Shown: positions 47,673 through 57,019 of the stretch, piece by piece
Layout of the letters: every line of letters begins with the position of its first letter
Numbering within the stretch: position 1 is the first letter of the stretch
Assembly: GCA_903844775.1 (NCBI GenBank)
Contig: CAIMUZ010000060.1
Span: forward strand, 1-63,112
Reading direction: 5' to 3'
DNA: 63,112 bases
From: an uncultured Burkholderiales bacterium
Lineage (GTDB): Bacteria; Pseudomonadota; Gammaproteobacteria; Burkholderiales; Burkholderiaceae_C
Program-made: the position numbers and the translations under genes
The notes under the pieces: model-generated
Told to the model about the DNA's origin: nothing
Databases searched by the model: none
What the model saw: the letters and a program-made list of their open reading frames with translations, nothing else

Positions 47673-48650
47673 ATGAAACAAATTAAATCGTGGCGCGGAC
47701 TTTTTCTCATTTCAACGCTCATGGGGCTTTCTTCTTTAACCACCTACGCTCAAAACTTTCCGACCAAGCCTATTCAGGTCGTTGTACCCGTGGCTGCAGG
47801 GGGTGGCACTGATTTATTGGCAAGAAATTTGAGTCAAAAAGTGAGCGAGGTTTTGGGTCAACCCCTGGTTGTAGAAAACAAACTGGGTGCAGGCGGTAAC
47901 ATTGGCGTTGAGTACGTCATGAAATCAAAGGCCGATGGCTACACCTTGCTCATCAGCCCTGCCACCATTGCCACCAACGTGGCGGTCTACAAAAAAATTC
48001 CCTACGACTTGGTCAAAGACCTGCAAGCCATTACCCTGATTGGTCAAACAGGTGTGGTGTTGGTGGTTCACCCCTCGGTGAAGGTCAACACCCTTAAAGA
48101 ATTCGTTGAGTTAATGAAAACGAAAAATGGTGACATGAATTACGGCTCGGCTGGCATGGGAAGCCCCCAGCATTTACAAGCTGAATTTTTCAATCAACTG
48201 GGCGGTCTGAAATCAAACCACATTCCGTATAAAGGTCAGTCGCAAGCCATGAACGACCTCGTTGGTGGCCAGCTGCACTACATGTTCAGTCCCATTCAAA
48301 ACGCCCTGCCCCAAATTCAGCAAGGTCGCCTGAAAGCACTTGCCGTGGCTTCTGCAGAGCGGCACAAGGCCATGCCGCAAGTGCCTACCCTCAATGAGCA
48401 AGGCTACAAAGGTGTCGAACTCACCAACTGGTTTGCTGTCTATGCACCGATCAACACGCCCCCGGCTGTTGTCAAAAAACTCAATGCCGCTTTCACACAG
48501 GCCGGCAAAGAAGCCAAGATGAAAGAAAAATTGGACACACTGGGGTTTGAAAGTTTCTTCACCTCCTCAGATGAAGCCACTGACTTTATGCGCTCAGAAA
48601 TTGTGCGTTGGGCCAGGGTTGCGGCTTACGCAGGCATCAAAGCGGAATAA
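47673..48650 (+). CDS. Tripartite tricarboxylate transporter receptor (TctC/Bug family)
   Basis: The 325-residue receptor starts at an ATG with AGGAG nearby. Its signal peptide ends near TTYAQ, and the mature start NFPTKPIQVVVPVAAGGGTD is the Bug hallmark. HIPYKGQSQAMNDLVGGQLH marks the second half. It lies 31 bases after the MFS gene, so it may be co-expressed, which is an unusual pairing because the usual partners are TctA and TctB. Ligand unknown. Confidence 0.92.
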   Translation: MKQIKSWRGLFLISTLMGLSSLTTYAQNFPTKPIQVVVPVAAGGGTDLLARNLSQKVSEVLGQPLVVENKLGAGGNIGVEYVMKSKADGYTLLISPATIATNVAVYKKIPYDLVKDLQAITLIGQTGVVLVVHPSVKVNTLKEFVELMKTKNGDMNYGSAGMGSPQHLQAEFFNQLGGLKSNHIPYKGQSQAMNDLVGGQLHYMFSPIQNALPQIQQGRLKALAVASAERHKAMPQVPTLNEQGYKGVELTNWFAVYAPINTPPAVVKKLNAAFTQAGKEAKMKEKLDTLGFESFFTSSDEATDFMRSEIVRWARVAAYAGIKAE

Positions 48651-48681
48651 GGCCAGTGCATTTTCAAGAGAAGCAACGAGC

Positions 48682-49662
48682 TCAGTGGTGATGGTGCTGC
48701 GCGCCACTACTGGGTTGAGCCACTGAGGGAATGGCTGCATTCAGTTGCACCTCAACTTGAAAGTTGCCGCCCTTTGCATCCTGAAATTTCAGGGTCAGAG
48801 GTACCTTGACACCCTTTTCTACAGGTGCCTTGAGATCCATGAGCATCACGTGATAGGAACCCGGCTTGAGTTCAACAGCCTTGCCTGCAGGTAAATCAAG
48901 CGATGGAATCGCTGCCATTTTCATGACATCTTTTTCCATCTTCATTTCATGAATTTCAGCCACTCCCGCTGCGGGACTGCTGACACTCAGCAACTTGCTA
49001 TTTTCTTTGGCTGTGATCTTCATGAACGCGCCTGTAGCCCTTTGTCCCTTGACCGTTGGTCGAACCCAGCTGTCACTGATGATCACGTTCGAATGGGAAA
49101 CTGTGGTGGTCGAAACACTCTCTGCTTTGATATTGAGCAAGGCTGCCGGCATTTTAAGGCCCTTGGTTGATAGGCCGGTAGCAGGTATTTCAGCCCAGTC
49201 GTTTTGACCTTTTTCACAGGTCTGCAGAACACGCAACCAAGTTGCGCCTGTTTTTTCCGGCAACTTGGTCATGAAAGAAAACTCATCAAATGTGCCATCT
49301 GGCAAAGCCGTTTCTTTGGAACTGGCTTTCCATTCAAGTTCGACAACATCTTCGGTGATTGTTTTGCCATGACTGACATAGGGCTCAGCCAATATTGATT
49401 TTTTGGCATTCACAGTCCATCCAGATTTGGGCTGAGGTTTTGTACCCTCGAATCCTGCAGGAATAAAAACTTTGATCACCGTCGTGGCCGAGCCATTACA
49501 GCCATGTCCGATTCGAACAGCGCCTTTGTAATGACTGCCTGGCGTTGCCGAGGATTCAGTCAGCACTGCATGTGAGTGTGCCAAAGTTGTGAACATTACA
49601 GAAATCATCATGGTCAGAGTCGTTGTAATTTTAAAAGAGGTTTGAAATTGATTTTTTTTCAT
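48682..49662 (-). CDS. Exported copper-handling fusion: YcnI (DUF1775) plus PCu(A)C domain
   Basis: The 326-residue protein has a signal peptide (cleavage near TTLAHSHA) that leaves a His-containing mature N-terminus, as YcnI proteins require for copper. The YcnI/DUF1775 domain covers about 30-180. A PCu(A)C (DUF461) domain follows at about 195-310, with the copper motif HEMKM, then KPGSYHVMLM. The C-terminus ends in four histidines. Known PCu(A)C proteins deliver Cu(I) to cytochrome oxidase Cu(A). The fusion plus a DUF2946-like gene upstream makes periplasmic copper delivery or sensing a reasonable inference. Confidence 0.88.
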   Translation of the reverse strand: MKKNQFQTSFKITTTLTMMISVMFTTLAHSHAVLTESSATPGSHYKGAVRIGHGCNGSATTVIKVFIPAGFEGTKPQPKSGWTVNAKKSILAEPYVSHGKTITEDVVELEWKASSKETALPDGTFDEFSFMTKLPEKTGATWLRVLQTCEKGQNDWAEIPATGLSTKGLKMPAALLNIKAESVSTTTVSHSNVIISDSWVRPTVKGQRATGAFMKITAKENSKLLSVSSPAAGVAEIHEMKMEKDVMKMAAIPSLDLPAGKAVELKPGSYHVMLMDLKAPVEKGVKVPLTLKFQDAKGGNFQVEVQLNAAIPSVAQPSSGAQHHHH

Positions 49663-49682
49663 GATTGATTCAAATGGTCAAA

Positions 49683-49707
49683 GTGACGCATTGATAATGC
49701 ACGTCAC
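49683..49707. repeat. Imperfect inverted repeat upstream of the copper fusion gene
   Basis: GTGACG and CGTCAC flank an inner GCATT/AATGC, with a 2-base bulge. It lies 21 bases before the start codon of the YcnI-PCuAC gene, between it and the DUF2946-like gene. It could be a hairpin in the leader or an operator. Confidence 0.35.
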
Positions 49708-49754
49708 AGATACAGACAAAGGCAGAGCAAAGGCTCAGACCTATCGATTGAGAA

Positions 49755-50111
49755 TCAGGAAAAAGAAGGCGGCCCGCGCGATGGAAAGGGGGGCGCCGAA
49801 CGTGAGGCGATGAGCGCAGCAGCAACGGGGTGTAGCGCATGCGCTAATGGACTGAGCTTATTGATGCTGGCTTGACAAGATGGCTTGGGCAATGCAACAA
49901 CTGCGCACAAAGGACAGTCCATGTTGGTGGCAAGCTTGGATTCTTCACCTTGTTCACCAGACACCACCATTTTCATGCCCCCAGCAGTGGTACAAACCAT
50001 TTGTGTTTCTGTAGGATTCACAATGGGTGATGCGATGGCGACACCTAAGAACAAAGCAAACCACACCAGCACGAGTCGTGCAAAAGATTGGTGGGTAGCA
50101 GCGTTGAACAT
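49755..50111 (-). CDS. DUF2946-like small exported protein
   Basis: The 118-residue protein has a signal peptide or anchor (ARLVLVWFALFLGVAIASP), a cysteine at about residue 40 in MVCTTAGG, and the CPLC pair in NMDCPLCAVV. These match the DUF2946 type of small copper-associated proteins. A proline-rich C-terminal tail follows. It is directly upstream of the YcnI-PCuAC fusion on the same strand (92-base gap with a hairpin), a common arrangement in copper loci. The domain call rests on the Cys pattern only. Confidence 0.68.
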   Translation of the reverse strand: MFNAATHQSFARLVLVWFALFLGVAIASPIVNPTETQMVCTTAGGMKMVVSGEQGEESKLATNMDCPLCAVVALPKPSCQASINKLSPLAHALHPVAAALIASRSAPPFPSRGPPSFS

Positions 50112-50156
50112 GTGTCATATTATGGCTTAAACCTATCTTTTTAACTCACCCTCCTC

Positions 50157-51296
50157 ATGAAAAAAATACTACTTTTGGGTTCAGGTGAACTCGGTAAAGA
50201 ATTTGTCATCAGCGCCAAGCGTCTTGGGTGCTATGTCATCGCTTGCGACAGTTATGCAAGTGCTCCCGCGATGCAAGTGGCCGATGAATGCGAAGTTTTC
50301 AGCATGCTGGATGAAGCGCCCTTGCGAGCCGCCATTGCCAAACACAAGCCCGACTTGATCGTGCCGGAAATAGAGGCCATTCGAACAGAAGTTTTACTCG
50401 ATGTCGAGAAAGAAGGCTTCGAGGTGATCCCAAGCGCACGTGCCGCCAACCTCACCATGAACCGCGATCGAATTCGCGATGTGGCCGTGGGCCTTGGCGT
50501 TCGCACGGCCAAATTCAATTACGCTGAATCGAGCGAAGCCCTTTTGTCGCAAGCCAAGGCGATTGGTTTTCCGGTCGTGATCAAGCCTGTCATGAGCTCG
50601 TCTGGCAAAGGCCAAAGTGTTGCCAAAACGGAAGCCGATATTCAGTCAAGCTGGGATTACGCTTGCGCCGGCATGCGAGGTGACCGAAAGAAAGTCATCG
50701 TTGAGGAGTTCATCAACTTTGAATTTGAAATCACGCTCCTTACCATCCGTCAACGTCATGGTCAAACTTTGTTCTGTCCGCCGATTGGTCACGTGCAAGA
50801 ACGTGGTGACTATCAATACAGTTGGCAACCGCAGCCGATGGCTCCCGATTATTTAAAGTCGGCGCAAGACATGGCTGAGAAAGTCACTGCTGATTTAGGG
50901 GGTGTCGGTTTATTTGGCGTAGAGTTTTTTGTCACGGCCAAAGAAGTCATCTTCAGTGAACTCAGTCCGCGCCCGCATGACACTGGCATGGTCACCTTGA
51001 TCAGCCAGAATCTCAGCGAATTTGATTTGCATGCTCGTGCAGTGTTGGGCTTGCCCATTCCTCATATTGAGGCGGTAGAAGGTGCCAGTGCGGTTGTTTT
51101 GGCCGACATAGAAGGCAAAAACCCAAGCTATTCAGGCGTGTCTGAAGCTTTGGAAGAGCCCAATGTGGATGTGCGCATCTTTGGCAAACCCACCACACGC
51201 CCCTACAGAAGAATGGCAGTGGCGTTGGCCAAAGGCAACCGGGCTTTAGAAAGAGCGAGAGCTGCAGCCGCCAAAATCAGCGTTCACGTCACCTGA
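50157..51296 (+). CDS. purT: Formate-dependent phosphoribosylglycinamide formyltransferase
   Basis: The 379-residue ATP-grasp enzyme starts [20 protein letters not shown]. The central ATP-grasp domain has [20 protein letters not shown] and the metal-binding [16 protein letters not shown] with EFFVTAKE before it. PurT makes formyl-GAR from formate, GAR and ATP in purine synthesis. It is slightly shorter than the E. coli enzyme (392). It stands alone on the plus strand and is followed by a terminator. Confidence 0.95.
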   Translation: MKKILLLGSGELGKEFVISAKRLGCYVIACDSYASAPAMQVADECEVFSMLDEAPLRAAIAKHKPDLIVPEIEAIRTEVLLDVEKEGFEVIPSARAANLTMNRDRIRDVAVGLGVRTAKFNYAESSEALLSQAKAIGFPVVIKPVMSSSGKGQSVAKTEADIQSSWDYACAGMRGDRKKVIVEEFINFEFEITLLTIRQRHGQTLFCPPIGHVQERGDYQYSWQPQPMAPDYLKSAQDMAEKVTADLGGVGLFGVEFFVTAKEVIFSELSPRPHDTGMVTLISQNLSEFDLHARAVLGLPIPHIEAVEGASAVVLADIEGKNPSYSGVSEALEEPNVDVRIFGKPTTRPYRRMAVALAKGNRALERARAAAAKISVHVT

Positions 51297-51309
51297 TTCA
51301 ATAAGCATC

Positions 51310-51345
51310 AAAAGGGGCCCTGATCAATTTTCCCAAGCCCCTTTT
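51310..51345. terminator. Bidirectional terminator between purT and the nitroreductase gene
   Basis: AAAAGGGGC pairs perfectly with GCCCCTTTT around an 18-base loop. It lies 13 bases after the purT stop and 11 bases after the end of the convergent gene, so it serves both. Confidence 0.85.
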
Positions 51346-51356
51346 CCATCGATTCG

Positions 51357-51998
51357 TTACTTTACTTCAGTGATGAATTTGTCTTGGGTGCGTCGAACTT
51401 TTTTCATGTTGACCAACCAGTCTTTATCGGCTTCACGATAGCCTAATGGCAAAAGAACAGTGCTTCGCAAACCACGTGCAGGCAATCCCAAAATTTCATC
51501 AACGGCCGCAGGTGTGAACCCTTCCATTGGCGTCGCGTCAACTTCTTGCTCAGCAGCAGCTATCAAGGCTGTGCCCAACGCAATGTAAGACTGTTTGGCG
51601 GCATGTTGGAAGTTGGCTTCAGCACCTTTGGCTGGATAGTTCTGCAACAACATCTTGCGATAATTTTCAGCGCCTTCATTCACAAATCCGCGCACTTCAT
51701 TGTTGTAGTCAAACATCATATTGATGCGATCAGGCGTGTAGTCATTCCAAGCCGCGAACACCAACAAATGCGAGCCTTCGGTGATTTGCGCTTGGTTATT
51801 GGCAGCAGCTTGAATCTTGGCACGAGTTTCAGTACGGGTAACCACAAACACTTCGTACGGCTGCAGGCCACTTGATGTCGCTGTCAAGCGAATGGCCTCT
51901 AAAATTCGTTGTACTTTTTCTTCTGGCACAGACTTACTAGGGTCCATTTTTTTTGTGGCATATCGCCAGTTCAGGGCTTTGAGCAAATCCATCTTCAT
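51357..51998 (-). CDS. NAD(P)H-dependent nitroreductase family protein (NfsB-like)
   Basis: The protein has 213 residues from the ATG at 51998 (a TTG just before it is the alternative). It is a single nitroreductase domain with FMN-binding patterns: NWRYATKKMD at the start, LTATSSGLQPYEVFVV, and the C-terminal LPARGLRSTVLLPLGYREADKDW. These dimeric flavoproteins reduce nitroaromatics, quinones or flavins; the physiological substrate is unknown. It diverges from an MFS gene, and a short CTAGT/ACTAG inverted repeat (52023-52040) lies between them. Confidence 0.9.
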   Translation of the reverse strand: MKMDLLKALNWRYATKKMDPSKSVPEEKVQRILEAIRLTATSSGLQPYEVFVVTRTETRAKIQAAANNQAQITEGSHLLVFAAWNDYTPDRINMMFDYNNEVRGFVNEGAENYRKMLLQNYPAKGAEANFQHAAKQSYIALGTALIAAAEQEVDATPMEGFTPAAVDEILGLPARGLRSTVLLPLGYREADKDWLVNMKKVRRTQDKFITEVK

Positions 51999-52113
51999 CA
52001 ATCCAAAATAAAAAACAACTCGCTAGTGTAAACGGACTAGAACACGATGATTTGAGTCACAAACAAGACCCCAATTCTGAGGCTTGTGGTTTGAAACAGT
52101 TAGGATGGTCGCC

Positions 52114-53307
52114 ATGATCAATTGGATTCCACTTTTGGCGACGCTTTTCATTCAAGCCATGGTCGCCATGGCCTTGTTAACGCTGCCTGTCATGGCCCCA
52201 GTGGCCGCTAAAGACTTGAGTGTTTCGCCCGCCTTGGTGGGTTTGTACGTGGCGATTACTTATGTCGGCGCCATGTTTTCCAGTCTTACATCGGGCACCA
52301 CAGTGAGTCGCTTAGGCCCCATCAGGGTAAGCCAACTGGGTCTTTTTCTTTGTGCTGCAGGCCTGTGCTTGTGCGCGATTCCTTGGCTGCCCGCAATTGG
52401 TTTGGGCGCATTGTTGATTGGCTTAGGCTATGGCCCCATTACCCCAGCAAGCTCACAAATTTTGGCCAGAACCACCCCGTCTGCTCAAATGGCACTGGTT
52501 TTTTCTCTGAAACAAACCGGCGTACCTGTTGGCGCCATGATGGCAGGCGCCATCGTTCCATCACTCATGCTAGGCATTGATTGGCATTGGACCTTGGTTG
52601 CGGTGGCCATGGCATGCATCTTAAGTGCCGCTTTATCGCAACCTCTGCGTAAGTCTTTGGACGATTTACGACAGGCCAATTTACCTTTTCAAATGGGCAC
52701 CCTCACTGACCCCATTCGGATGGTGCTTGGCCATCGCGCGTTGGCCACCATGGCAGCTTGTTCATTCATGTTTTCGATGGTACAAATGTCACTCACCACT
52801 TACCTGGTGACCTATCTTCACGATGACTTAGCTTACGGCTTGGTGAGTGCTGGGCTGCTATTGTCGGTCACACAAATGGGTGGAATTGGTGGTCGTATTG
52901 TGTGGGGAGTGATCGCCGACAAATGGCTAGGTGCGCAAAAGGCGCTGGCACTGCTTGCCATTTTAATGGCCATCAGTTCTTTGGCCACAGCATTGTTATT
53001 GCCCATTTTGCCCATCTGGGGCATCTGGATCATATTGATTGTATTTGGCGGCTCAGCCATTGGATGGAATGGCGTCTATTTGGCTGAAGTTGCCAGACAA
53101 GCCCCCGAAGGAAAAGCCAGCATGGCCACCGGCGGCACACTCACATTCACTTTTTTGGGCGTCGTGATTGGCCCCCCTATTTTTGGGGCACTGTCCACTG
53201 TATTTGGCACCTACCGAGCAGGCTTTCTAGCTCTGGTCGTCACTTCAAGCTTGTGTGCTTGGGTGCTCTTTCGGTTGAAGGCTGGTAATACGCATTCCAG
53301 CAACTGA
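52114..53307 (+). CDS. MFS transporter
   Basis: The protein has 397 residues from the ATG at 52114, chosen because AGGA lies about 9 bases upstream; an earlier start at 52084 adds ten residues. It has twelve predicted helices and a modified loop motif SGTTVSRLGPIRV. The pattern recalls CynX/NimT-like or general sugar-phosphate-free MFS members, so the substrate is not assignable. It is divergent from the nitroreductase gene and convergent with the GMC oxidoreductase gene, 17 bases apart. Confidence 0.85.
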   Translation: MINWIPLLATLFIQAMVAMALLTLPVMAPVAAKDLSVSPALVGLYVAITYVGAMFSSLTSGTTVSRLGPIRVSQLGLFLCAAGLCLCAIPWLPAIGLGALLIGLGYGPITPASSQILARTTPSAQMALVFSLKQTGVPVGAMMAGAIVPSLMLGIDWHWTLVAVAMACILSAALSQPLRKSLDDLRQANLPFQMGTLTDPIRMVLGHRALATMAACSFMFSMVQMSLTTYLVTYLHDDLAYGLVSAGLLLSVTQMGGIGGRIVWGVIADKWLGAQKALALLAILMAISSLATALLLPILPIWGIWIILIVFGGSAIGWNGVYLAEVARQAPEGKASMATGGTLTFTFLGVVIGPPIFGALSTVFGTYRAGFLALVVTSSLCAWVLFRLKAGNTHSSN

Positions 53308-53324
53308 GCCATACCTTTGGCCCA

Positions 53325-54935
53325 TCAGTTTGATAGGCCTCGGATGAAGTCAACGCCCTTTTCTGCAATCATGAAAGTTGGTGCATTGGTGTTGCCAGTC
53401 ACAAGATGGGGCATGATGGACGCATCAATCACGCGCAAATTTTGTAGGCCATGCACACGCAACTTTGAGTCCACGACGGCAAGTGGATCGGTTGAGGGAC
53501 CCATTTTGCAGGTACCAACAGGATGGTATTCCGTATCGGAATGATCACGCAAAAAGTTCGCGATTTGCGTGGTGTCATTTCGGTTCACCGGGTAAATCAT
53601 GGGGCCTCTGTAGCTTGAAAGCGCATTGGAAGACATCACATCCAGTCCCAATTGGGTGCCCAAAATCATGGTTTCGATGTCATCAGGATCTTTAAAAAAT
53701 GCGGGATCAATGAGCGGCTTTTCCGCGGGGTTCTTGCTGGCCAGCGTGAGACTGCCTTTGCTCTTAGGCCGCATGAGTGTGACATGCAAGGTGTAACCGT
53801 GACCCCAATGCATCTTGCGAGCGTGATCGTCCACCACACCGGTGCAAAGTGCCAACTGGATATTGGGATGATCTGGATTGCCTTCAGTGGAAACAAATCC
53901 CTGAGTTTCAGAAACGTTAGAGGTGATCCAACCCGTTCTCTTTGAACGCCATTCAAAAATAGCTTTGATGAAATTCCAAGTGCCCCTGAGTGAATAACCC
54001 ATGGCCTCATCGATTTTTTGAGTTTGATAAATCAAAACGGTGGTCACATGGTCCTGCAAGTTTTGACCCACACCAGGAAGTTCGTGCACCAATGGAAGAC
54101 CAAGATCTTGCAAGTGAAGTGCAGGGCCCACGCCAGAGAGCATCAAGAGTTGTGGCGATCCAAACGCACCACTCGAGACAATCACCTCTTTTCGAGCTCG
54201 CACTTCATGGTCTTGTCCTTGACACGTGTAACGAACCCCCACAGCGCGTTTGCCTTCAAAGATAATTTGTGTTGCGTGCGCATTTGAAACAACACTTAAA
54301 TTCGGTTGATGGCGATGCGGGTCAACATACGCCCTGGCGGCATTCCAACGCTCCCCGTTTTTTTGCGTGACCTGTCCAGGCGAGACGCCGTATTGCTTTG
54401 CACCGTTGTAATCTGGGTTGCTTGGAATGCCCTGTTCGTTGCATGCCTTGATAAACGCCTGATTGATCGGGCTGGGACTTCTTAAAAAACTCACGTTCAA
54501 TGGCCCCCCCACACCGCGATAATCATTGGCGCCAAAGCATTCATTGTTTTCTGATTTTTTGAAGTATGGCAATACGTCTTGGTAGGACCAGCCTTCATTG
54601 CCCAATGCGGCCCAGTTGTTGTAGTCATTGGGGTTGCCGCGGGTGTAGACCATGGCATTGACAGAGGAGCTGCCACCCATGACCTTGCCTCTGGGCTGAA
54701 AGCCTTTTCGGCCATTGAAGCCGGCTTGGGCAACGGTGTTGTAGCCCCAGCTGTTGATATTGAAAGGCGCGGTGGCTGCAAACCCCAAAGGCGCAATGAC
54801 AAATGCAGAGTTATCAGACCCGCCCGCTTCAAGCAAGCATACTGAGACAGAAAGATCTTCGCTTAACCTGCCCGCCACACAGCAGCCTGCTGAGCCACCA
54901 CCCACCACCACATAATCAAATTCAAGCTGGGACAT
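53325..54935 (-). CDS. GMC family alcohol dehydrogenase/oxidase (choline dehydrogenase-like)
   Basis: The 536-residue flavoprotein has the N-terminal FAD motif [17 protein letters not shown], the GMC signatures [14 protein letters not shown] and [15 protein letters not shown], and the active-site histidine in HPVGTCKMG near the C-terminus. Related enzymes include AlkJ and choline dehydrogenase, which oxidise alcohols. It begins 5 bases after the alkylsulfatase stop, so the two form an operon. Together with the AlkB gene nearby, fatty alcohol is the most plausible substrate, though choline or others remain possible. Confidence 0.9.
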   Translation of the reverse strand: MSQLEFDYVVVGGGSAGCCVAGRLSEDLSVSVCLLEAGGSDNSAFVIAPLGFAATAPFNINSWGYNTVAQAGFNGRKGFQPRGKVMGGSSSVNAMVYTRGNPNDYNNWAALGNEGWSYQDVLPYFKKSENNECFGANDYRGVGGPLNVSFLRSPSPINQAFIKACNEQGIPSNPDYNGAKQYGVSPGQVTQKNGERWNAARAYVDPHRHQPNLSVVSNAHATQIIFEGKRAVGVRYTCQGQDHEVRARKEVIVSSGAFGSPQLLMLSGVGPALHLQDLGLPLVHELPGVGQNLQDHVTTVLIYQTQKIDEAMGYSLRGTWNFIKAIFEWRSKRTGWITSNVSETQGFVSTEGNPDHPNIQLALCTGVVDDHARKMHWGHGYTLHVTLMRPKSKGSLTLASKNPAEKPLIDPAFFKDPDDIETMILGTQLGLDVMSSNALSSYRGPMIYPVNRNDTTQIANFLRDHSDTEYHPVGTCKMGPSTDPLAVVDSKLRVHGLQNLRVIDASIMPHLVTGNTNAPTFMIAEKGVDFIRGLSN

Positions 54936-54940
54936 GTCGA

Positions 54941-56902
54941 TTACCTCGTCACAATAGGAAAATTACCAGGCGCTTTATCAAGCATGCTAAAAAACATCGC
55001 CAGATCGATTTTGCTGCCGTCAATTTTGGTTTGGTCGGACAACAACAAGTCTTTGCCACCCGCTTGGCCGAGAATCAATTTTAAGAAAAAAGGCTTTGTT
55101 AAAGTGAGCGTTGCATTGGCATCTTTCTCAATCGGTTTTTTGACATGACGCATCACAGAATTGTTAACCTGCAAAACAAAAGTTTCCCGAGTGTCAGAGA
55201 AAACCAAGTTGATTTTCAGTTGCTTTCCCTCTGCCTTGGACGCATTCAGAGAGGCTGCCATCGCCTCTAAAAAACGTTCGATGGGAGTTTGATTCAACAT
55301 TTCAATCAGCCCCTCACGAGAGATGCCAACTTCAGGCGGCCCTTGGCGCAGCTCCATGGCGCCCGTCAGGTAAAAATTGCGCCAGGCAGAAGATTCTGCG
55401 CCATAACCCAATTTTTCAAAACTCTGCGCCATCAACTCTTTGGCATCCGCATTTTTAGGCGACACATCCACCACATGTTTGAGCAACTCAGCTGCCCAGC
55501 GATATTCGCCATTGCGCATCGCCACCTTGGCCGCTGCAATGACCTTGTCCGCACCCCCCATCAGCGCGACATATTTCTCTGAAGCTTGCACAGGTGGTAG
55601 TGGATCCAGGTTGGCGGGATGTGCATCAAACCAGCCCATGTAGTTTTGATAAACCGCCCTCACATTATGTTTAACCGTGCCGTAGTAGCCGCGGATGCTC
55701 AAGTGTTCGTCCAAGACCTTGGGTAACTGCAGCGTTTCTGCGATTTCAGAAGCATTGAGGCCCGCATTGATCTTGCGAACAGTTTGATCATGAATAAATT
55801 GATAGGCGTCACGTTGCTTAACTATAAAGTCTTGAATATTTGCAGCACCCCAAACTGGCCAATGGTGCTGATTAAAAACAACCTCAGAGTTTTGAACATG
55901 AATGAGCGAATCATTTAAATAGGAAGACCATTTGGTGGCATCCCGAACCTTGGCACCGCGCAACGTGTACAAATTGTGCAGAGTGTGTCCCATGATTTCA
56001 GCGCCACAGAACGCCTTGAAATCAGGCAAGTAAAACGTAAATTCAGAGGGTGCTTCACTGCCTGATGCATTGTGAAAAACAAAGCGAACGCCATCCAACG
56101 TCATCTCCTGCTTTTCTTGTTGCACCGTGATGTTGGGCGTCAGAATACCAAGCTTGCCAAATGCCACTGCCTTGCCCAAGCCGTTGTCGATCAAGCCGGT
56201 TTCACTTTTTGGCAACCTGCTGCCATACATGTACATGGAACGACGGCCCATCGCGGGCCCCATCAGGATGTTTTCACTGGTGGCTTCCTCCATGAAGCCA
56301 GCGGGTGCCACGATGGGTATTTTTTTAGATTGCGCCTCTTGCGCGCTCACAACCCCTAAGGCGCCGCCAAAATGATCGGCATGGCTGTGCGTAAAGATCA
56401 GCGCTGCGACTTTTTGATTCCCTAAATGCTGACGGGCAAAAGTCAAAGCTGCCGCCGAAGTTTCTTCAGACGTTAGGGCATCGACCACAATCCAGCCGGT
56501 CTTGCCTTGAATCAGGGTCATGTTGGCCAAATCGAAACCACGCAACTGCCATATGCCTTCCGTGACCTTGAATAAACCAATTTGATTGTTCAAAATGGCT
56601 TGCCGCCAGAGGCTGGGGTTGACCGTTGCGGGTGCAGTGCCTCGAATGAAAGAGAAGGCATCAAAGTCCCAAATGACATGGCCCGATGCGTCTTTGACCT
56701 GCCCAGTTGGCGCCGCTATAAATCCTTTTCTGGCATCGCTTTGCTGGAGCCATTCCGGGGGTAACTGCGCTTGAGAGGAAAGCGTTGAAGACTTGGAATC
56801 CAAAGTTGTTTCTGTTTTTTGGCAAGCAAGCAGCAGAAAACTTACGAGCATCCCCCAGAGAATTATTACACCTAACTTCAAAACCATACCAAAACCATTC
56901 AT
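54941..56902 (-). CDS. Alkylsulfatase (metallo-beta-lactamase fold, SdsA1-like), lipoprotein
   Basis: The 653-residue protein has an N-terminal signal with lipobox LLAC (LVSFLLLACQKTE), so it is likely an outer- or inner-membrane-anchored lipoprotein. The metallo-beta-lactamase core has the zinc motif HSHADHFGG, the later FCGAEIMGHTLHNLYTLRGA, and FNQHHWPVWG. An alkyl sulfatase dimerisation domain (YVALMGGADKVIAAAKVAMR) and a C-terminal SCP2-like domain (about 520-650) follow, as in SdsA1. Such enzymes cleave primary or secondary alkyl sulfates to alcohol plus sulfate. It is the first gene of an operon with the GMC enzyme. Confidence 0.92.
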   Translation of the reverse strand: MNGFGMVLKLGVIILWGMLVSFLLLACQKTETTLDSKSSTLSSQAQLPPEWLQQSDARKGFIAAPTGQVKDASGHVIWDFDAFSFIRGTAPATVNPSLWRQAILNNQIGLFKVTEGIWQLRGFDLANMTLIQGKTGWIVVDALTSEETSAAALTFARQHLGNQKVAALIFTHSHADHFGGALGVVSAQEAQSKKIPIVAPAGFMEEATSENILMGPAMGRRSMYMYGSRLPKSETGLIDNGLGKAVAFGKLGILTPNITVQQEKQEMTLDGVRFVFHNASGSEAPSEFTFYLPDFKAFCGAEIMGHTLHNLYTLRGAKVRDATKWSSYLNDSLIHVQNSEVVFNQHHWPVWGAANIQDFIVKQRDAYQFIHDQTVRKINAGLNASEIAETLQLPKVLDEHLSIRGYYGTVKHNVRAVYQNYMGWFDAHPANLDPLPPVQASEKYVALMGGADKVIAAAKVAMRNGEYRWAAELLKHVVDVSPKNADAKELMAQSFEKLGYGAESSAWRNFYLTGAMELRQGPPEVGISREGLIEMLNQTPIERFLEAMAASLNASKAEGKQLKINLVFSDTRETFVLQVNNSVMRHVKKPIEKDANATLTLTKPFFLKLILGQAGGKDLLLSDQTKIDGSKIDLAMFFSMLDKAPGNFPIVTR

Positions 56903-56925
56903 TTAAATACTTCTAAGCGAAGAGT

Positions 56926-56964
56926 TATAGACCATGTCAGTCTATAGAACTAGGGGTAATACCC
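56926..56964. promoter_or_regulatory. Two palindromes in the alkylsulfatase-alkB spacer
   Basis: TATAGAC-7-GTCTATA (56926-56946) is a perfect 7-base inverted repeat. GGGTA-A-TACCC (56954-56964) is a perfect 5-base repeat around one base. Both lie between the divergent alkylsulfatase and alkB starts, so one regulator could control both directions. No regulator gene lies nearby. Confidence 0.55.
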
Positions 56965-57019
56965 TGTTCAATACGAGGGCAAAGTGCATACTTTACGCAT
57001 CGCATCATTAAACCGAGAT

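Noticed and set aside
52023-52040. CTAGT-8-ACTAG repeat between nitroreductase and MFS genes
   Set aside because: Arms of five bases are too short to separate from chance; I mention it only within the nitroreductase entry.
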